This document shows, piece after piece, positions 10,579-21,410 of a stretch of 62,653 nt of DNA. Position 1 is the first letter of the stretch; each line of letters opens with the position of its first letter. Source of the stretch: Polytrichum commune (taxonomy: Eukaryota; Streptophyta; Polytrichopsida; Polytrichales; Polytrichaceae); assembly GCA_950295325.1 (NCBI GenBank), contig OX485808.1, forward strand, positions 41,066,527 through 41,129,179. The letters run 5' to 3'. A model generated the notes under the pieces. That model had not been told where the DNA came from. It ran no database searches and saw only the letters and a program-made list of their open reading frames with translations. The position numbers and the translations under genes were made by a program.

Positions 10579-11319
10579 AGCTGGGAATATTAGTTGGGTT
10601 ACCTACCTTAGACTAGGATGGTAGTTAAGCAATGGTCCAAGGGGGTGATATGGCAATAGAATAGGGAAGAGTGTTTTTTAACACTTGTGTCCTTATTATG
10701 GAATAAATTGAAGTGCTAAGCTTGATGTGAAGTACCAGGGTGGGTTGTGTGGTTCCACACACAGAGAACGGCCTTGGGTTGACAATGGGGGATTAATACA
10801 TTAGCAACTTAATTGCCACATGGAGTCTACAAGCCATAACCTCACGGAGGATAAGATCACTATTGAGAAAGCCTTGGCCAAAGCTAAGGTTTCAAGAGGA
10901 ATATCCTTAAGGGCATGTGTAGCCAAGGCCGAGGGTTGGACCCTTGAGAAGGCCAACGCTCCACCCATTCATGAGGCTAGCATTAATAAAATGACATGAC
11001 TTTAAGTAAGGTGGGTGCCCAATGAGATGGAAGTTACATTTCACGCTACCACAAGTTTCTATGGAGTGCATGTGATCCTCAAAACTATCACCCAGACTAG
11101 GACACTTAAGGGTGGTGGGTTTGGCCTCACAATGTGTATTGGAGGTATTTATCACATTCGATTGAAAATCTTAGTATAAATACATATAACCATTTCCAGT
11201 TTGCCATTAGTATGTATACATTTGTTTTTCTCCATAAAGTTCTCATATATAGGGGGTTTAATTTCATAGTGTCCCACACACTTCATTTAGGTATCCAATG
11301 AAGAATCCACCCCCTGGGG

Positions 11320-12154
11320 TACACTCAAAAAATACTCAAGCATTTCTCAATGGATGCAACTCACCCACTAAGTTCTCTAATGGTACTATGGTTATTGGAC
11401 CTAAAGAGGGATGAGATTACAACATGTGGTGAGAGGGAGAAATGATTGGGACCCGAAACTTTGTATTTGGCTACAATAGGTGCATTAATGTATTTGGGCA
11501 AATTGGACTAGGCCTAACATTTCATTTGCCATTGATTTATTGGCTAGATTTAGTGCTAAGCCAACAAAATGACATTGGAATGGTGTCAGACATATCTTGC
11601 GACACCTCAAGGGCACAAAGGATCTACGATTATTTCATAGAGTTGGAGAAAATAGCGACATCAAAGGATGCGTTGATGTGGGTTACCTCTCCAATCCACA
11701 TCAAGGGAAATCACAGATATGTTATGTTTTCCTCAAACAAGGAGCAACAATGTCTTGGAAGTCAACGAAGTAGAGTCTTGCAACAACATCTTCAAACTAT
11801 TTAAGATTTATTGCCATGCATGAGGCTTCACACGAATATGTTTGATTGCGATTGATTGATGGCTTCATCAAAGACTTTTGTGGTTTTCCCGATGCTCCGG
11901 GATATGCAATAGTCATCTACGAAAATAATGCAGCCTACATTGTTGAGATAAAGACAGGCTACATCAAAGGAGACCGTATCAAGCACATCTTACCGAAGAT
12001 CTTTTTCACTCACAAACTATTAGGAGCATGCATAGATGTGAAGTAGATTAGGTCTTCTGATAACCTAGTAGACTTGTTTACTAAGTCATTACCAACTGCT
12101 AGGCATAGACATATTGTTAAGAAAATCGGGATGCAGGTTTTCATTCCTATATGA
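11320..12154 (+). pseudogene. Ty1/copia reverse transcriptase C-terminus and RNase H remnant
   Basis: Continues the Pol sequence after transposon R: YTQKILKHFSMDATHPLS, then (through frameshifts) the LMYLG region near 11485. RNase H follows: VDVGYLSNPHQGKSQ (about 11665), FLKQGATMSWKSTK with a stop where copia usually has Gln, ATTSSNYLRFIAMHEASHEY, and IYENNAAYIVEIKTGYIKGD (about 11913-11974). It ends RSSDNLVDLFTKSLPTARH and IVKKIGMQVFIPI with a TGA at 12152-12154. The end of copia Pol is therefore present, but internal stops show it is inactive. The expected 3' LTR is not recognisable; repeat D begins almost immediately. Confidence 0.9.
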
Positions 12155-12169
12155 CATGTAAACAATCGT

Positions 12170-12310
12170 GTCTAGACCCTTCCACTCTTTTTCCAATCCA
12201 TTTAAAAGAATTTACAAAACATCCCCCAATTCAGTAAAGGAAAACCAGAAGATGTCAACATGCAATTGGCCGGTCTTGGAAACACTAGGATCTCGATTGA
12301 TTATGGCCAG
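12170..12310 (+). repeat. Dispersed repeat D, copy 2
   Basis: Matches the other D copies through CAATTCAGTAAAGGAAAACC, GGTCTTGGAAACACTAGGATC and TCGATTGATTATG. The frame STCNWPVLETLGSRLIM parallels copies 1 and 4. It sits directly after the copia stop codon and directly before repeat E. Confidence 0.75.
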
Positions 12311-12330
12311 AAACCAACCCGGACACTGCT

Positions 12331-12819
12331 CCCTCCACTTCACACATGAGACTGAGAGCCCGTGACCATTACACTTCAAGCACTCTCATTGGTGGGAAAG
12401 GCAGAGCCGGTCCAAGCTCACTTCACACCACAATGTGAATAATGCAAGATGGATGTAAAGTCTACATGGATTCCTACATGGCATCGAATGGATCACGTTT
12501 CATGATCACTCGGACTGTTTTCAAAAACCGCCTCTTGGAGACAGGCCTAACACAAAACCAGGAGACCACAACACTCCGAACGCTCATAACCGTTAGTTTA
12601 TCCTACTTTATCACGTGTGAAGAACCCGCATGAATAGAAAATCCATTGAAATAACAGTCAGTTGAGGGCCCAGTCACATATGACTTCACACTACACTTGA
12701 GGGTCCGTGACCACACTACATGATGTTGGAGGGCGTGTTGGGACGGCCTTGGGACACTTTTCTTGTGGGCTCTCACAAATCCCATGGTCACGGCTCGTGG
12801 CTCGTGTGTGAAGTGGCCC
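12331..12819 (+). mobile_element. MITE family E, copy 1
   Basis: Left end CCCTCCACTTCACACATGAG and right end GGCTCGTGTGTGAAGTGGCCC are inverted relative to each other. The family terminus is best seen as GGGACCACTTCACACACGAG. The interior aligns with 23972-24309 (ATGCAAGATGGATGTAAAGT, CCTCTTGGAGACAGGCCTAA). Reading frames at 12442-12633 and on both strands around 12603-12935 fall within this element and are not supported as genes. Confidence 0.75.
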
Positions 12820-13820
12820 GAAGAGCTGAAAAATGTTATCGGGCACTTCCCACTACCCCCTTCGGTCCTTTGAAGGCTCAATTAATCTACGAATGGTCAG
12901 TAGTGGTTCTAAAATTAATCGCAACACACGGGTAAAGCTGCGGAATGAATTAAGGCCCGGCTCGGTTGGGTTGCTTTCGGAGCTGGGCTAACCCGTTTTT
13001 AATACGAGCTTTTGGACACCATTAAGGAAGTCGTACTTCGACTCGGCTGCGGGTGTTGCACTTGCTATCAACTTGCTGCTTAAGTTATAATCCTTGTTTC
13101 AAACCCAAACACGAATGGCCGACTCGACTTCAATTGCGACCTGGCTGGAAAGTCGGTAGTGGTGATTATGTTAGTTTGTATAAAGGTTTCCGTAATGAAT
13201 GAAACGGCGACCATGGTACCCGCTGGCATATATGGCACTCAAGCAACTCGACTCCGATCTTATTAATACTACTATGGACGCTAAGTTACACTTTTCTCTG
13301 CAAAAGGAGATGCATATATAAGTTAGAAGGGGGGGAAAAAAATCGCGAGCCGGTAAGGTAAAGAAGACGATGCCACTTTGCTCGATCATCAAGTGAGCTT
13401 CTGGTTTGGATGTTGTAAATCATGAAGGGCGAGCGACTGGTAAGTTAAATGAATGTGGCGTGTGAATAAGGGGAAAGAAGGGTTTTATATATGGTGTCAT
13501 TCAAGTCCACGATGCCGAGTCTTAACTGCTGCTGCTGTTGCTGCTACAGGTCGCTAAATGTAGAAAAAGGAAATTTGCGCACTCTGAATTGGATTTAAGT
13601 CTGAGTGGTCTATGGCCAGGTGTTTGTAGTTAAGGACGGGCATTCAACAGACACATGGTATGATGTGATTGGGATCGGTTGCTCAAAATATAGACATTAC
13701 ACTCGTGTGACCGTTTAAGAAGAACAAAAATGTGCACTTTGGCCTCTTGTAACTTTTGCATCTCGGACATTTGATTTGGAAGCTTTAATCGACAACCTTT
13801 TGTGATGGCGACATGCACTC
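12820..13820. other. Unassigned sequence, richer in G+C
   Basis: No repeat family seen elsewhere in the window was recognised, except short fragments. A CTG/TTG stretch occurs near 13528-13548. No convincing coding exon. Confidence 0.4.
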
Positions 13821-13926
13821 GTCTTCGTCTTCGTCGTCTTCTTTTTTGGCACAAATTGAAAATGAATCAATTGCAAGGGGAGAAGTACAACCACCTCGAG
13901 AGGAGGTGCGCGAAACCCGAGGGGAC
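13821..13926 (-). mobile_element. SINE-like retroposon Q, copy 2
   Basis: The minus strand reads CCCCTCGGGTTTCGCGC, GAGGTGGTTGTACTTC, TTGCAATTGATTCATTTTCA and ATTTGTGCCAAAAAAG, followed by a purine-rich GAC/GAA tail. It aligns along its length with copy 3 (49107-49207). It lies inside a spurious serine-rich frame at 13813-14016. Confidence 0.65.
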
Positions 13927-14430
13927 TTGAGAAATAATGCCCATCTGGGGCTTGACTCTCCAAGTGGTACTAAATTGCTACGAGTAACAAGGAGATCTTT
14001 GACACACCAAAGCTAAGTCAAATTTCTTTGAGAACATCTTTTGATAGGCAACGTCCGGAGCTTTTTTCCAAGTCATTTTGAGTCAAGCCTTTGTGGTGGC
14101 ACTCTTACTAACCAAATGAGACACACCCGGGATAAAACAATCAACGCCCAAAATTGTATGTGGATTTGAAAGTGCCCACAATCGAGCCATGTACCTTAAC
14201 TTTTTTTTTTGTTTAATATGATTTATGAGTGAAGATTCCATGAGCCGAGTGCTGGTTGGTGAGGAAACACATGAGCAGCAATTGAATGAGGTCGCTTGAG
14301 GACGAAGTTGTTTGCAAACAAACTGATCACAAGAGGTTCGATCCATGGATCATGAAATTGAGCAGTTCAATGAAAAGGATGAGGAAATATGGCTTTCAAA
14401 ATAAAGGGGAAAGGCATGGTTATCAAGTAG

Positions 14431-14466
<36 letters not shown>

Positions 14467-15714
14467 GAGCAATTCCAGCTGTTGATATTTAAGTAGCTCC
14501 CTATTATCTAGCTGCTCCCCATATAAGTTTCCATGAATTTATCGCACTGGCAATCATCAATTGGAGGACTTGATGAATCGGCTCAGATGTGTCTTTGTCC
14601 ACCACCAACAGTAACATAAAAATTGAATACAAATTGAAGGGCAGTTTAAGGTCGCTTACTATAACTGCGGCCTAACTCGTTGGACTGAAATCAACGGACG
14701 GAATCGGACGGATTTACACTTGCAATGTGTGTTTGTGTACATCATCAAGTGGTTCATCTCTTGAAGTAACTTAGCACATAACACTGTGCTTCGAGTGAAT
14801 GATGGCCACTCCTCCTTCGACCCTTATTGAGCCCGCAATTACTTTCCGAAATCAATGAACTCAGTGTTGTCGTGAGTAGGAAAATGTAATTGCAAGGGAG
14901 TTCGAATGGAGCGAGCTCTAAGTTATTGATGAGCGTCGTCAAACATGTGTTTATAAAACTGCGTTGCCTCTCTTGATGGCTGGGGGTTTTGATGCAACTC
15001 GACCTGCCATGCATGAAAGCCAGACATTTACAACGCGCCGTTCATGGGAGAAGGTTCAACTACTGTAGCTGGAGGGGTGTGGGGAAACATAGTTATTTAT
15101 ATATTCACATCATCTGCTACTCGACTCCCCCCATTTAATTACTGGCCCTCTCAATCACCGGCTGCTTCAATTTCCTTCTCCTCATTTAGAGTGCTCGCAG
15201 CTCCTTGCGCTCAGCAATAGAACGATGATCATGGAGCCACAAAATCGAATGATATCGGGCTGAGATATAAAAGGAAACCGAAATAAACATCATTGGCACA
15301 TGATTTCCTTCAGGTCTCCTTCACAACAGGCGGCGGCTTTCAAGAAGGTCGTTATAAATTCTTTATGTGGTGCTCTAGAATTCAATCAATCTTGCAAGAG
15401 GCGACTCGGTGATCACTTTGCATATAATAACTTGGGCATGGTGATGAACTTGCATCACAAGCATTTGAAACAGGCCCTAACTTCACAGAGGGACGCCGTT
15501 CGCAAGGAACCGTATCGATTACCAACCTTTTTATGAGCAGATTCTATCGGACTGGGTAATTTTATACCAGGCATATATATATCTGATAGTGTTTTTTTTG
15601 GGTCCCACTGGTTCTATTTTCCTTCTCTGCCCGCCATCTGCTTGATTTGTCACCTCATGCAACCTTCTTATCTCACAACCTTCCCCCGGGTAGTACATGT
15701 TCACAACAACGACA
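13927..15714. other. Unassigned sequence, relatively repeat-poor
   Basis: Contains the (AGT)n microsatellite at 14425-14464. Reading frames of up to 87 codons (for example 14083-14346 minus, 14754-15014 minus, 15300-15536 plus) have no recognised motif. No splice-linked gene model could be built by eye. This is one of the less repetitive parts of the window, so a lowly conserved or non-coding transcript is not excluded. Confidence 0.4.
14425..14464 (+). repeat. (AGT)n microsatellite
   Basis: About twelve AGT units with one early interruption. In one frame it yields a poly-valine run. Confidence 0.95.
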
Positions 15715-15830
15715 CTTGTATGTGCAATTAGGTTGCCCCATGCTAAATTATTGACATTCCACACTATTTTAAGTTTATGTTGTCACAGTAACACAATACA
15801 ACAATTATGTTATTGACATGGTTACCATTG
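15715..15830 (+). mobile_element. MITE family H, copy 1 (partial)
   Basis: ATGTGCAATTAGGTTGCCCC followed by ATGCTAAATTATTGACATTC matches the ends of H elements near 29.0, 35.3-35.5 and 54.3-54.5 kb. Only one end is recognisable. Confidence 0.6.
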
Positions 15831-17125
15831 GGGAAGGTGAAAGCGTTGCATACTATGTAGAGCTCAGAGTTTTACGATTATTAATCATACTCAACACCCA
15901 AATCGGGGTCAAAGCCTCCAAATCGGTCTAAGGAGGTTTATTGTAGTATGAATCAATATTAAATTTATAAGGACATAGTTTTATTGCACCCCGGATGGTG
16001 GGTGTTGGGATATAAAACCCCTTCCTATTACACAACTCTTACATGTTGAATTTGTTTTTGTAGAAGACCCAAATAGTTGGGGTTGGACCTTAAGATTTTC
16101 CTATAAGAGTTTTAAAACAAGATGACATTCACGATCTAATATTTATCCTGACGTTTGGTTGCTCACCTTCTACTTGCTCATTTTCTGTTGTAAATAATCC
16201 AAACATGTGGGATTAATCCTTACAATTTTCATGCAAAAACTTTAGAGTGAGACGACATGCACACTTGACGATTGTTCAACCTTTGTAAACCCTACTTGAG
16301 CAAGAATCTACCCCAAACAACTAAGGACACAAAGAGATGGGCCCCCCTCTACAACCACTCTAGCTACATCCCTACAATCGACACATCTCCTAACCTTTAT
16401 ATGTACACAAACAAATGCAACTTCCATCGCTTGCTTTGAACAATCAACCGTGCTTCAAAATATCACATTCGACCATGTTTCTCTTAATATGACTTCAAAT
16501 TCGTACTCGGACTGCCGTTGGAGAAAATCACACAAGTCATGGTCGAGATCGATTGGCCGACCACCCATGCAACACTTACTTTCGGTGCGCATGCATGGGT
16601 GCAAGTAACCTCGCACTTATACCAACGTTTCGATTCACAACCAATCACCAAATTGCCCGATAATGAACTCGACCCGATGACTATGATTTTGATTTGCTTG
16701 ACCGTTATAATGAGCGAAGAAGCGATCTCACGGCGGAGGAGGAGGTCATGCATGCATGGATGACTACCTAGTTAAGCTTCTCGATTGATCTATCGTATCA
16801 TGTATCACATGAGCACCATAACATTATTAAGCAATGCGCATTCATTTATGTGGATCCTGATATTATAACTATGAGATGTCCCAGCCTAGTGCAAGGAGAC
16901 TCATATTAAGCCTGAATATGCACTAGGTTGGGGCGGCCCATGGTTATATAGTCTCAAGGCCCACATGAACGAACACACACTACTCAATAATGTTATGACT
17001 CCATGCATCTTGTTATGATTCTCTCTAGTTGCAAATTCACGAGAAAAACAAGCCTTCTTCCACTCCACCATACACTAGACGAAAACGTGCCCACTATAGC
17101 CATCCATTGCGAGTTGGGCCAAACG
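15831..17125. other. Unassigned sequence
   Basis: A 10-bp inverted pair CACCCATGCA / TGCATGGGTG lies near 16562-16603 inside an 81-codon frame (16518-16763) with no domain. Two similar stretches near 16075 and 16205 (GTTGGGGTTGGACCTTAAGATT versus a diverged copy) suggest an old local duplication. No gene supported. Confidence 0.4.
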
Positions 17126-17277
17126 TTGCAACTCGTGACGAGAAAATGCATAAATGAATCATGTTGGTTGTCGACCGAGGGTTTTCAATCGCATTTTTTG
17201 GACAATCGACAACTGAAACCCTACGGTCAACAAGCCAAAATGATTCATTTATGCATTCTCTCGCCACGAGTCACAAC
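17126..17277. other. Long imperfect hairpin (about 65-75-bp arms)
   Basis: The left arm 17126-17189 and right arm 17203-17277 are inverted copies, about 85% identical by eye, with an 18-base perfect core (AATGCATAAATGAATCAT) near 17144-17161 pairing with 17239-17256. The loop is about 13 bases. Such a structure could be a fold-back MITE or an inverted-duplication precursor of small RNAs. No terminal motif shared with other families and no target duplication was found. A 120-codon frame (17003-17365) crosses the hairpin and is probably a by-product. Confidence 0.8.
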
Positions 17278-19498
17278 GGACGGTCGTAGTAGCACAACTA
17301 ATTTTTCTTCTAGTGACAACACACTACTACTCCTGCCGCCCGAAATGTCATCGAATCATAAATAACATGAACATGGACGCTCATAAACCAAACCCACATA
17401 TTATTAGCTCCGATCATGGGCCGTGATGAATTAGCCCCCCCACCCCACCCCCTCCTTTATCAACACCCTTCAAGAAGACGATCAAGCACATCATGAATGC
17501 CCACAAAACATGGTAGCCGGTGTATGACGACATTGTTCTTCTTCTTCTTCATCATCTTCTTGGTGGAGGTTTTAAATTCACATATTAGTCCCCCTTCCTA
17601 TTACTACGCCGCCTAGTGCCACATCATTGGCACCACGGTATAATAGCCCTCCGCGCACGCATTCATGCATTCAATTGAACAAGTAATGAATGAATGAATG
17701 AATGGGGATTTTACTTGTGCCGTGATGCATATCACACAAATGCCCCCTAGCTACTTACTTGCTTATCCGACTCCGATGATTAAAACGGTAATTTTAAGAC
17801 TCGATCGGTGTTGGTGGTGGTCAGATAAGCACATCATTAAGAGAGCAGTGCACATGCACCGGCATGATTTCATGCTCGGTTGTGTGTAAAGGAAGGGGTG
17901 TGGTTAATTAGGGCTCCATGCTTATTAAAACCCTTACCCCCACCCGACCCCGAGAGGCCCAACCAACCGACCGAGGATGGCTAAATTTTGCTCCCACATT
18001 AATGCGCTCCATCCTCATGCTTGGTGAGGGAGTTAGTACTCGCTAATTCGGAAATTAGCGACACCTCATGCATGACATCCGTAATAGTGGACGTAACCCC
18101 AACTTGAGATGAGGGACGCTAATCTCGTGACTAATTTAGGGTTAGGTCTATAAACCCTCAATTAACAAGGGGATCGAGTTGATTATTGGGGGTCACTCTC
18201 TCCTTTGATTACGGGTGGATACAATAAATATATAAAATTTTAAATATGTGTGTAGTATTGCATATTTTAAGTAAATTCTTCAAAATCTTTGAAGAGATTG
18301 AACATGATTAGGAGTGTTCTAATATTACTCTTTGACTCGAGCGCAATGATGAGAGCCTGTGTATTTTTAAGGGCTCTGAAATCCTATGAGCTTAATTAGA
18401 TCGATAATATTGGAGAGCCTACTATATTTATTGAGTCTCATGGAACCGTAGTTTTTCCTATATTTAATTACCAGTCATGAATTGCGTCTTAATGCAATTA
18501 ACCCCCACCAACGTGGGTTGGGTTTGGTTTGGTTTGTGTGAGATAAGCTTAATTAGGGAAAGGTGCTCTTTGCACATTCATGTGAGAACTAGCTACCATG
18601 TCTTAGGATGTGTTAATGTGGATTAGCTGAAGTTATCAAGTTATGCACGCTAATCCAAGATTAACTAACTAATCATTGAGTCATTAAGCTCCCGGCCTCA
18701 TTGAAGCTACCCGATCAACGTCTTATTAATCATGAGCCAAAACGCATTGCAAACTTACCGAAAGTCGCCATATCTTGCCGTCGGCAATTGAAACCCGGAA
18801 TTCAATCTTTGCATTAAGCCTTCAATTGGCACCAAAGTTAACTTACACACTAAACTTTTGTAGTAAATCCCACACGGGTACTAGAAAGTGCCTTGGGGCT
18901 TTTTATAATTTGTGCATTCATCGGCGCCTTTGAAGGCTCAACCGTCAAAACTACCTAACCGTTGCTTTTTAGTGTTAAAAACTCGAGGGATTCATGAAGG
19001 AGTTTAAAATCGACTCCAACTAGTTGGAGCCGGTTTTAAAGCTAGACGAGAACTTATTATTTCATCATGGCCATGGAACGGCTTTATAGAAATATTGATC
19101 ACGGCCCTCATACCATTTTGTGAAGCCATTTATTTGGGACCACCTCCTTCATTGCCTTCTCCCTTAACTTACACTCCCTCCCGGCGAGCATAATAACCAT
19201 AAATTCTAGAATTGATGAGATTATAGCCAAAAAATTTGGAGATGGAGGAAATTGATTTCTTAGAGGTGGGTTACCTTAACCCTTTAAGGTGGAGAGTTAA
19301 AACTGCGATAGCTGGAGTAGAGTAACTAGTTGATTTAAAAGCGGGGTGGTAGCTAGTTAGGCCCGTTCATTAGAAATGTTTTTAAGAGGGAGCATTCACA
19401 AGGCCCATAATGAATAAGAGCCCCATAACTCGTAATAGTCCCCTCAATATCTAGGAGTGCAAGACATCACGATTTTGAAGTGATGACACTTCATGAAT
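17278..19498. other. Unassigned sequence
   Basis: Contains a TTC-rich stretch (17537-17562), an AATG repeat (17685-17703) and a 38-bp near-perfect palindrome at 19003-19040. The base composition is less AT-biased than the MITE-rich parts. No coding motif recognised. Confidence 0.4.
19003..19040. repeat. 38-bp palindrome
   Basis: TTTAAAATCGACTCCAACT followed directly by AGTTGGAGCCGGTTTTAAA. The two halves are inverted copies, 17 of 19 positions matching, with no loop. Confidence 0.85.
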
Positions 19499-20215
19499 GT
19501 ACACTAAACACTCCTATAAGTGTGTGTGGGTGGACAATTAGCATGGAAATAATTAGTGTGGGGCACACTAAATTTAATAGTTGAGATGGAATGAACGTGC
19601 ACTATGTTTTAAGTGAACATGGACTTATTCATATGTCCTGGACAAAATGAAATTTTACATGTGCACTTTTAGTAGCGGACCATATGATAGAAATGGCATC
19701 AACTACTCCTCGACGTACATTGCATTTGATGTTGTAGCATGTCTTAGTTGCATGCACTGTGTGTCATCTGTGGAAGAATACAAATCTAAAGGGAATCTTC
19801 GATCGTATTGCTTCTCAAAGGATGTATAATTGGGATTCTCATCATATTCATCTAGTTTTTTCCGTCAATTGTTGTGCAATATGCGTGTCTCAATTGTGCA
19901 AAAAATAACTCTCAAATGCATGATTGATTATGGACAAGTCATTTGTCCATATTCACTTGTATCCTAGTTCGTGGGTCCAAGTCTCAAGACCCCAAGTCTT
20001 CCTCTAAATCTTTATGAAGACTTCCAACCAACACATTAATTATTAGTTATATGACAAAAATAAAAAAAAGGAAAAATAATCACCCACATTGAATTTCTAA
20101 AAAAGACGACTAATGTAGCCTATGCTAATTTCCTCCTCCAAATGTAGTGTGGGTTGAGATTTAATGTGCCCCCCACTAATTTTCATTACGAGAATTAGCG
20201 TGGGCTGAACATTGG
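19499..20215 (+). mobile_element. MITE family S, copy 1, with extra internal sequence
   Basis: Begins GTACACTAAACACTCCTATA and contains TTAGTGTGGGGCACAC. It ends near a GAGAATTAGCGTGGGCTG motif that mirrors the subterminal TTAGCRTGGGC words. Compared with S2 (27320-27562) and S3 (55328-55684) it carries roughly 350 additional bases between about 19595 and 19965, possibly a nested insertion. A 60-codon frame lies in that extra part. Confidence 0.6.
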
Positions 20216-20574
20216 CTTTTTTAGTCTTTGGGATCGGTAAAAAATAGGGACAACACTTATGTGGCACCCATATGGTTTTGCAAAAACATTGGCCTCACTC
20301 TTACCGTTACTAAACTAAATAAAGGATTTAGTGTGTGATTGAAATTGGTGTGTCATGTTAGTTAGAGTGGTATTCAAGACTTGTCATATTTCACTAAGTG
20401 GCACGTGACACCTTCTTCTAGCTGCCACCCAGTGATTGCATGACAACTAATCCACGTCGATGATGAATAGTGTGGACCACACTACGTCAAGTAGATGTCC
20501 ACTAGAGTCTCAAATTTAAATGGGTCTCAACCAATGTGGGAAATGAAATTTAAGGAGGAAACAATTAATTTTTG
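20216..20574. other. Unassigned linker
   Basis: Short AT-rich sequence between S1 and C2. Contains GTGTCATGTTAGTTAGAG and no recognisable element. Confidence 0.35.
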
Positions 20575-20900
20575 TGGGATTAAGGTAGATGTGCCTAATC
20601 CGGTTACTATTCTTAATCATGCAACTATATTTGAGTGGTATGTGGTTCAACGTGGCTCCAAGGACAAATACCAATAAGATATGTGTTTAAAAGATATTGG
20701 ACTACATGCTCAAAATATGATAACCATTTAGGCTCATGAGACCACATTATTAAGGGGGGCCTATATGTGAATTTAATAAACATAATTTTTTTTTGATAAT
20801 AATAAGATGTTCACATGAGCTTTGAAAATTGTGAAGAAAGTGGCTATGCCTCACTTTGGACAATCTCGTATTAATTGGGCATTTGGCTAGTAAAAGCAGG
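20575..20900 (+). repeat. Repeat C, copy 2
   Basis: Starts AAGGTAGATGTGCCTAATCC and contains TATATTTGAGTGGTATGTGG, ATGTGTTTAAAAGATATTGG and GAAAGTGGCTATGCC. The G-run position (20754-20759) is only six G here, against 12-13 in copies 1, 3 and 6. Confidence 0.8.
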
Positions 20901-20982
20901 TAACCGTTGAAGACCTATTAACCTTAGGGTCCACCTACACTCTTCGATTAAGGCTTTAGTTAGAGTAAGTAACCACTCAAAC

Positions 20983-21410
20983 TACACCATTTATGGCATT
21001 TAGTGTCACATGCGTAATGGTGTCACTTACCCTATGTACAGTGACAATCAACAACTTCACCATTAGTGTCACCACATGACACTTGGCGTTCAAGTGCGCT
21101 TGCTAATATCTTGGAATGAGTATGTTCAATAATGTTATGAGGTGTATGCCTATGTTACACAATGGTTCACAAGTTGACTCAAAGTTTGCACAAATGACAC
21201 TTGGCATTAGTATGCTCAAGAACACCTTCCCCTTGCACACTAAAATGCAAAATCGTCATCTCAAGTATGTCAATGTGCTATCCTAAATGTTGTGATGTAA
21301 ATATTTTTTACCTATTGACAAATAGTATCATGTCAACAATTAGTTGATGTGACACTTTGAGACCTCTAGGCATCTAGATTAGGCCCTTTGCGAATCGTGT
21401 ACAATATGCT
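20983..21410 (+). mobile_element. MITE family J, copy 1 (reference copy)
   Basis: Begins ACTACACCATTTATGGCATT then TAGTGTCACATGCG, the same terminal motif as family A. The interior contains ATGACACTTGGCATTAGTAT and GAGACCTCTAGGCATCTAGA. Uninterrupted, so it serves as the reference for the nested copies J2 (29.4 kb), J3 (25.4-26.1 kb, minus) and J4 (44.9-45.4 kb, minus). Confidence 0.75.

Larger units (their letters stand above)
9038..11319. mobile_element. Non-autonomous DNA transposon R, complete, inserted in copia Pol
   Basis: Defined by the split copia coding sequence: SFYT ends at 9037 and YTQKILKHF resumes at 11320. The termini are inverted repeats: ACCCCAGGGGATGGACTCTTC on the left, and reverse complement ACCCCAGGGGGTGGATTCTTC on the right, 19 of 21 matching. 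The flanks repeat TACAC (9033-9037 and 11320-11324), so the target duplication is 4 or 5 bp depending on where the boundary is placed. The 2.28-kb interior has no transposase frame. It carries a CT/GT/GGGTGT tract, a 38-bp minisatellite and unassigned sequence. A truncated relative lies at 4490-5013. The terminal motif does not fit the standard CACTA, hAT, Mutator, Mariner or Harbinger signatures that I know. Confidence 0.88.

Noticed and set aside
8405-12154. Active copia retrotransposon
   Set aside because: Stops and frameshifts occur throughout, a 2.3-kb insertion splits the polymerase, and no LTR pair is recognisable.
14336-14346. tRNA gene suggested by GGTTCGATCC
   Set aside because: No matching D or anticodon arms within the required distance on either strand.
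17003-17365. 120-codon frame as a gene
   Set aside because: Most of it lies across a long inverted repeat; the hairpin is the better explanation.
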